Assembly: GCF_000276665.1 (NCBI RefSeq)
Contig: NW_004955416.1
Location: forward strand, 3,112,408-3,176,407
Direction: 5' to 3'
DNA from: Chinchilla lanigera
Taxonomy: Eukaryota; Chordata; Mammalia; Rodentia; Chinchillidae
Length of the DNA: 64,000 bases
Shown here: in pieces, positions 58,850-64,000 of the stretch
How the letters are laid out: each line of letters opens with the position of its first letter
Position numbering within the stretch: position 1 is the stretch's first letter
Translations under genes and position numbers: made by a program
The notes under the pieces: generated by a model
The model's input: the letters and a program-made list of their open reading frames with translations, nothing else
Told to the model about the DNA's origin: nothing
Database searches by the model: none

Positions 58850-59150
58850 GTGAATTTCTGTGTTAAATGAAATAAAGCAGACACACAAGCTTCAATATCC
58901 ATTGATTTCTCATACACGAGAAACCAAAAATATAAATATGGAGCAAAATAAAAGTCCGATAATAGGACACAGTGAGATATGTCTTTCTCTCATGGGACGG
59001 GTATTGAGAAATGGAGGGGAAAGGAAGGGAAGATGAAGGGGATGAAAAAAGAGTTAAGATGCCTTATGTATAAGGACCAATTCTGCACATGGAACGTAGT
59101 GCTGCATTACATAATGCAAAAATGCACTAATAAAAATAACTAAATAAAGG
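58850..59150 (+). mobile_element. L1 3' end with rodent-type polypurine tract
   Basis: GTTAAATGAAATAAAGCAGA and CATTGATTTCTCATACACGA correspond to the terminal L1 ORF2 text. These are followed by a G/A-only tract within 59015-59045 (GGAGGGGAAAGGAAGGG) and a 3' end ACTAATAAAAATAACTAAAT. This combination is typical of rodent L1 3' UTRs. Confidence 0.75.
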
Positions 59151-59489
59151 AATGACTTCAAGGATAAACAAAGGCTTTGGGAAAAATTACATCCCTTCCA
59201 AAATCCGAACTTGCCTAATTTAGGGCAAAGTATGTGGGGTTGAGTGCCAATCAGATACTAAGTTTCCTTAAGATTCCCCTTATCTCTCTAAGATCCTGCT
59301 ACTTTGTTACAGACCAAATAACTCTCCGAGGGAAAGGCATATCTAACCTGATGGAATTTAGTATTCAACAAACTCTTAAGTGAGCGGACACAGAGGCAGA
59401 GGAGAAGCACTGCACAAGGAGAATATAATAGGCATCAATGAGAAAGAAAAGAAAGGATAAGTTCTGATTTTATACTTCCTATGTATGAA
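59151..59489. other. Unique sequence
   Basis: Nothing recognised. Confidence 0.45.
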
Positions 59490-59600
59490 AAGGGTAGAAA
59501 TTAATGTTCAGAGAAGCTAAATAATTTTGCTAAAGTGCTGCAAAGAGGCAGTGGGCTGAGTTGATAATTGGATGTGGTTCAAACGACACCAGACAGGTTT
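59490..59600 (+). mobile_element. MIR SINE, 3' half
   Basis: TGTTCAGAGAAGCTAAATAA, TTTTGCTAAAGTGCTGCAAA and GGATGTGGTTCAAACGACAC follow MIR (CAGAGAGGTTAAGTAACTTG...GGATTCGAACCCAGG). Confidence 0.65.
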
Positions 59601-60239
59601 TTAGTACAGTTACTGAACCACACTAAAAATAATCTTCAAGATATCTGCCACTAGGAAAAGGATATACTGAGTTAATTCATAATTCGTTGTAAACTCTTCA
59701 GTTCAAATTGCCATAGGATGGGAAACGTCCGTTTCCTTCTCTTGCCCAGAGTGACACAGGGGCAGGTGGCCGGTGCCACTCTTCTCCGCGAGCGCCGGCT
59801 GGTCTTTTCACAAGTCCCAAGCAGCCTGCGGTGACCTGCCCTTGAAGTAATGGTTTAACAACCTTTGCCCAAGCACTCTCTGGCTCTTTGTACATCTTTA
59901 ATAGTTTCCTTGACGGACTATGAAGAACTGCCAGATGACAGTTCTATTTCATTTTTGTCACTGCCTGGTGCTCCTTTTTTCTCTCTGGCTTTTTCTCAAG
60001 GGCATGATTCTATAAGTCAATGTGGCAATGTGCACGATGGGTATTGCTCTTTCAACCACTGTATATTGATGCAGCGTGAGCAAGTCACGGACATGTCAAG
60101 ATTTCAGGCCTTCAAAAAAGTAATCAAGGAGTATTTTATAAACTCTAATGTCCTTTCCATTGGAAGCAAATTGAAACTGGGGATTGGGATCTGATATTAA
60201 GGGTTTACTTTAAAACACTGCTGCCAGAGGCATAAAAAA
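59601..60239. other. Unique sequence with a small CpG cluster
   Basis: 59725-59835 is GC-rich and holds CpGs (AACGTCCG, GGCCGGTG, CCGCGAGCGCCGGC, CTGCGGTG) in otherwise AT-rich DNA. A 109-codon plus frame follows (59865-60194) and a 65-codon minus frame overlaps the cluster; neither shows a domain I recognise. A small promoter or conserved element is possible. Confidence 0.35.
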
Positions 60240-60720
60240 GCCCCTTTGATTAATACACCACAGGATTTTGTTCGGTTGGAAAAAAGCACAGAGAGATGGG
60301 CTTTTGTTCTTTAAGTTTTAAATAAAACATTTGTCATTTTTTCACACTGTTTATTGCTAATTGCACAATTATTTTATTATATGACACCAGAAAAATATGA
60401 TTTAAGATTCCTCCTGCATATTCAATGTTTTAAGTAAATAATCACTCCAGTCAAAAATTATTTATTAAATTACATGATTCTTTGCTAAACATAATTGAGA
60501 CGTCAAGAATTTTTTATTAGTACTGCATAATGAAATAATTGAGGAATTAGTTATAAATTATCCCTTTTGTAATTTAGAATAAATAAACAATTTCTATGGT
60601 TTTCTTTAAGAATGTGGGATTCTTAAAGCTCCCATAAAATTATGCTGATAAATGTCGTATGTTTCCTCAGCAAAAAAACCCAACAAAATAAAATGGCTTT
60701 TTCTTTTCATCTCGGCAGAG
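60240..60720. other. Homeodomain-site-rich AT block, likely non-coding conserved
   Basis: Dense TAATT/ATTA/CAATTA/TTTATT motifs (TTTATTGCTAATTGCACAAT, AAAATTATTTATTAAATTAC), no repeat family and no long frame. The texture is that of vertebrate conserved non-coding elements, but conservation is not shown by one sequence. Confidence 0.3.
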
Positions 60721-60840
60721 TCAAGAGAATTGCTTGGAGGTGCGGCTTTCTTTGTCCCTTTTGGTTGTCTCAGTATGGAAAGGGCAGCTTAAACTCAAAT
60801 TTGAGTGTCCTGATATACTGGGAAACACTGTCTTAATGAT

Positions 60841-60877
60841 CATTAATTTCCATATGCAACCAAATCTCAGCTTTGAT
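60841..60877 (+). repeat. 37-bp direct repeat, copy 1
   Basis: CATTAATTTC then CATATGCAACCAAATCTCAG then CTTTGAT; matches 61338-61374 at 35 of 37 positions. Confidence 0.9.
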
Positions 60878-60920
60878 GCTAAGAGGAAGAGGAATTTTCA
60901 AAAGCTAAGGAGTAACTTTT

Positions 60921-61016
60921 CTTTCCTTTTTTTTTTTTTTTTGGTCCCGGGAATCGAACTCATGACCTCAAGATTTCTAGGTAAGCACTTATGCCATTGA
61001 GCTATATCCCCGGTCC
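60921..61016 (-). mobile_element. ID-family SINE, complete
   Basis: T-rich tail complement at 60926-60942, then GGTCCCGGGAATCGAACTCA and GAGCTATATCCCCGGTCC (reversed ID). An exact 13-base target-site duplication, AGGAGTAACTTTT, lies at 60908-60920 and 61017-61029. The frame at 60734-61000 ends inside it. Confidence 0.95.
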
Positions 61017-61029
61017 AGGAGTAACTTTT

Positions 61030-61337
61030 ATGTCTTCATGAGCAACAGCTTTACTACAATACCAACTGTAAGGTATCTCAGGTACCCCTAGGAGCGGGCA
61101 AAAGGAGCAGATCTGGGTCTTGTTTTCAGTGTACATAAATTACTAGAGAGAGAATGGAAACATAGACAATGGAAAAGTGGTCCGGATTTTTGGAAGAAGG
61201 AAAGAATCCTTATGACCTAGGAGGGATTGATAAGGATCTTTTCATCAGGAAGATCAAGGGATTGGTATTTGAGTTTTAAGGATAAATATTAATAGTAATA
61301 AGTAACACTGACTAACTTTCATACGCATTAACATTTA
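61030..61337. other. Unique sequence
   Basis: TAACTTTCATACGCA at 61313-61327 partly anticipates the start of the following repeat copy (TAACTTTCATATGCA at 61341-61355). Confidence 0.45.
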
Positions 61338-61374
61338 CATTAACTTTCATATGCAACCAAATCTCAGCTTTGAT
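61338..61374 (+). repeat. 37-bp direct repeat, copy 2
   Basis: CATTAACTTT then CATATGCAACCAAATCTCAG then CTTTGAT; same orientation as copy 1, 497 bases downstream, with the ID insertion in between. Confidence 0.9.
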
Positions 61375-61884
61375 ATGGCCAGACATTATCCAACTCTATA
61401 AAGTTCATTTTCTTTTCACTCATAAGATATGGGTGTAGAGGGACTAGGGAAGTAGATAGTCTAAACAAATAAACAAACAAAAAACCCAGTATGAGCACAC
61501 TCGTGAAGAGGACTGGGAACTCCTAAATCATTTGGACACCATAGCACAGGTACTGGTGCAGTTGAAGACACAGCCGCAGTCTTAGGTCCCTGCAGGAAGT
61601 CTGGTTAGTGCAGTTGCAGTTGCGATGAATGCCCAAAGTAATACATGCCTTAAGAATGTTAGACACAGCTATGTTTCCTTATAGAATGCTTTCCCCATGC
61701 AATCATATAAAAGTGACAGAACTTTATTTTCTCTTCTTCCAGCTCTGAAATCCTGGAATCATGTACCAAATATAAAATAGAATCATAAAGAAGGCAGCCA
61801 GGGTCCTTCTTAGTTTGGCCTTAGTTTACCTATCCAATTAAGTTTTCTACCTTGTACAATGTATGCTCCAACCAATTAAGTTGC
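61375..61884. other. Unique sequence
   Basis: Nothing recognised. Confidence 0.4.
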
Positions 61885-62491
61885 TGTTTGTGGTGGATTA
61901 ACTAATGGTCAACTTATAGCACCCAGCTGAACTGAATGCACATGGTGCTGGGTGTGGAGGGCCCACCTGAGGATTGTTGCCAACAGCATAAAAGGAGAAC
62001 TGGAGAGGAAGGTGGAGTGCTGTTGATTCTCCTGGAGAAGCTTGTCATGCTGGGTTTCCTGATATGAACTCTGCTGTTCCCATTTTTCAGAGGGGCTCAG
62101 ATCCTCACTGTTGCTGAGGATGGCTGCGCGTCTCTCCGGGGGAACTCTGGTGTTTACGCTGAGTCTTGCTTCCTGGCTGGGGTAAATATCCCTCAGCCTG
62201 CTAGCACAGATCCTCCATCCCATTGGAACAGACTTTCTAGCTTCCGCCACTGACCTTCAGGCCTTCCCAGTGCAGATCCTTGATACAGACTTGCATGAGA
62301 CATTGCCACGGGCTCTAGGCCTCCACCTGGACTCGTGCAGGACATTAACATGAATTCTTTGAGTCTCTAGTGCATGTACAGATTTTTCTGCACTCATTTG
62401 CATTTGATTTTTTGGGTGAATATTATAAAATAATCCTGTAAATTATGTTTCCTGTATTAAATCCATTCCCCTTTAAGGTCTGACTAAAACA
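61885..62491 (+). mobile_element. ERVL-like LTR (tentative)
   Basis: Begins TGTTTGTGGTGGATTAACTA and ends CCTGTATTAAATCCATTCCC, CTTTAAGGTCTGACTAAAAC, A. The TG...CA ends, the ATTAAA signal near the 3' end and the overall outline resemble the LTR at 51214. The 113-codon minus frame at 61909-62250 lies within it and shows no known domain. Confidence 0.5.
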
Positions 62492-63034
62492 CTGCTTTCC
62501 TGTGTGCCCAGATCTAACCCAAAGTCCATTATTTTGGTGTCATTTGAGTGTGTAGCACTGCTTCAGCCTCCAGAGGCTTCCTTGTGGTGATAAGAGCTCT
62601 CAGAACAGCATTAAGTTTCACAGACACTGACTGATGTGCATTTCATCTTCTAGGAGGCACTGTCCCATGTCTTCTGTGGGTGGTTGAACTTTTGTTACAT
62701 TTCTGAAGTTGTTTATGGCTTACGAATGATTTGGAAAAATACTGCATTTTGAAGTTGTCAGAGTGTCATCCTCTCTCCTTAGGCTCTTTGAAAGACCATA
62801 TGCACCTAGTTTATCTTTGAGAACAGAAGCTTTTATTTCAATCATCCTGGAGCTGTTCCCTCTCCAGCATCCACTCTCATTCCCTCGGCGTTCCTGTTGT
62901 GCAGAGATCACAACTTCACTCTTCATTATTTGGTTCTCCTATTTTCTAAGTCTGGAAATGCACTTTTCTCTTCATTACCATGTGATCCATCACCCACTAT
63001 GTAGTAAAGCCCTTTGAGCCATTCCGTTCCTACA
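62492..63034. other. Unique sequence, no gene seen
   Basis: Overlapping frames on both strands at 62720-63017 lack domains. Confidence 0.45.
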
Positions 63035-63122
63035 AATTTACTAAGAGAAATGAAAATGCATGCCTATACGAGTAGTTGTAACAAATGTTCAGAGCAGCAT
63101 TACTAAGAAATTGGCAACCACT
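63035..63122 (+). mobile_element. L1 ORF2 fragment, sense
   Basis: TTACTAAGAGAAATGAAAAT, TGTTCAGAGCAGCATTACTA and AGAAATTGGCAACCA parallel the L1 stretch 'agagaaatgaaaac...aatgttcatagcagcattattcataatagcc'. Confidence 0.65.
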
Positions 63123-63374
63123 TCCAAAGTGTCTTTCTCCTTCTGCATTTTCACCAGCCATATATGGGTCTGTTGCCGACATTGAACACATTCTGTATTT
63201 GGGATTTTAGCTCTTCTACCTAGGTGGGTAGTCATAGCCCACTGTTACTTGAATGACTGGAAGCACTGAGTATCTTTTCATGTGTGTATTTAGAACCCAC
63301 ATTTAATGTTTAGCCAGATTCTATTCATTTTTTGTCATTTTTGCATTATTTGTCTTATCAATTAACTGATTACC
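63123..63374 (-). mobile_element. L1 ORF2 fragment, antisense (part A)
   Basis: TTTCACCAGCCATATATGGG, GGTGGGTAGTCATAGCCCAC and TGAGTATCTTTTCATGTGTG parallel reversed L1 ORF2 (ACATCCT..CCAGCA...GAGCATCTTTTCATATG). Confidence 0.6.
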
Positions 63375-64000
63375 TTCAGGCAATTGTAAATAAAGCTGCT
63401 GCATGTTTTGTGTGAATATAATGTTTTAAGTTCACTGGGGTAAATACCTACAAGTATAATTGCTTAGCTTTTTGGTTAGTCTATGGTTAGCTTGATTAGG
63501 AAACTGCCAAATTGTCTCCCAAAGTGGCTGTACCATTTTTTATTTCATATACATGCATAAAAATACATGAGAATGTATGTGAGAATTCCTACTTGAAGTT
63601 TGATTAGAAATGCCTTGAAGTTATGCATCAGTTTGAGGACTGACATACATTATTGAGTTTTCAAGTCTAGGAGAGTGATATGATTCACCTTTTTAATCAT
63701 CTTTAATTTCTCTCTAGGAAATATTTTACAGTTTTAGTGTATATGTCTTACACATCTTTTGTTAAATTTATCCATAAATATTTATGTTTTCCTGACCTTG
63801 TATTTTAAGGGGAAGTTTTCCATTGGTTGTTACTTGAAAAAAACTTCATTTTGTATAGTGACTTTCTATACTGTGATTTTACTAATCTCAGTTATTCAAG
63901 GATCTTTTAAATAGATTTATTAGGATGTTTACACAGATGATCAAGTGGTCTGCCAAATAAGCTTTATTTCTTTTTTATCTGTCTGCTTTTATGTCCTTTT
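63375..64000 (-). mobile_element. L1 ORF2 fragment, antisense (part B), runs off window
   Basis: TCAGGCAATTGTAAATAAAG, CTGCTGCATG, TTCACTGGGGTAAATACCTA, GAAACTGCCAAATTGTCTCC, CAAAGTGGCTGTACCATTTT, later TATTTTACAGTTTTAGTGTA and CACATCTTTTGTTAAATTTA. Collinear with reversed L1 ORF2 but starting upstream of part A's position, so it is a separate copy or a rearranged one. Confidence 0.8.

Noticed and set aside
61909..62250. 113-codon minus-strand frame
   Set aside because: Falls inside a probable ERVL-like LTR and has no domain.

Overview
This window looks like intergenic or intronic DNA from a rodent nuclear genome, and I find no convincing protein-coding gene in it. It is AT-rich and CpG-poor. 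No open frame exceeds about 150 codons, and none has a recognisable host domain. The evidence for a rodent is the SINE set: several tRNA-Ala-derived ID elements with target-site duplications (TSDs), B1 (7SL-derived) elements, and B1+ID composites. The ID consensus here ('...CCTGCCTGGCAAGTGCAAGG...' then '...CCCAGTACTGG') and the lack of any B2 point away from mouse and rat. A non-murid rodent (beaver, kangaroo rat or squirrel side) is my inference, not a proof. One B1 has the internal duplication with a 29-base period.

Layout. 1-8 kb: mostly unique AT-rich DNA, two ID insertions, an L2 piece, a striking 84-nt hairpin (4932-5015), a CCTT microsatellite broken by a 100-N assembly gap, and a reversed MaLR-type LTR. 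8-15 kb: a B1-ID composite, MIR pieces, an MLT1-like LTR, a long antisense L2 (11.5-12.2 kb) and a MaLR LTR. 15.4-16.3 kb: two clear copies, plus a faint third, of a ~140-bp sequence I cannot assign to a known repeat family. 16-33 kb: largely unique sequence with scattered L1, L2, MIR and B1/ID; several blocks keep CpGs in an AT-rich setting and look like conserved non-coding elements. 33.2-33.7 kb: two mariner transposase remnants in inverted orientation. 34.9-36.9 kb: a long antisense L1. 39.6-62.5 kb: unique DNA with a MaLR LTR, a good MIR, ID insertions, an L2 followed by a nested LTR cluster (50.6-52.5 kb), a rodent-type L1 3' end, a small CpG cluster at 59.7 kb and a 37-bp direct duplication around an ID insertion. 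63.0-64.0 kb: L1 fragments running off the edge.

Because no genes were found, there is no operon or pathway to describe. The functional candidates are non-coding: the hairpin at 4.9 kb, the repeated element at 15.5/16.1 kb, the CpG-retaining AT-rich blocks, and one possible non-coding exon at 31.76 kb. All repeat family names come from memory of consensus sequences and were not checked by database search; LTR and L1 boundaries are approximate.
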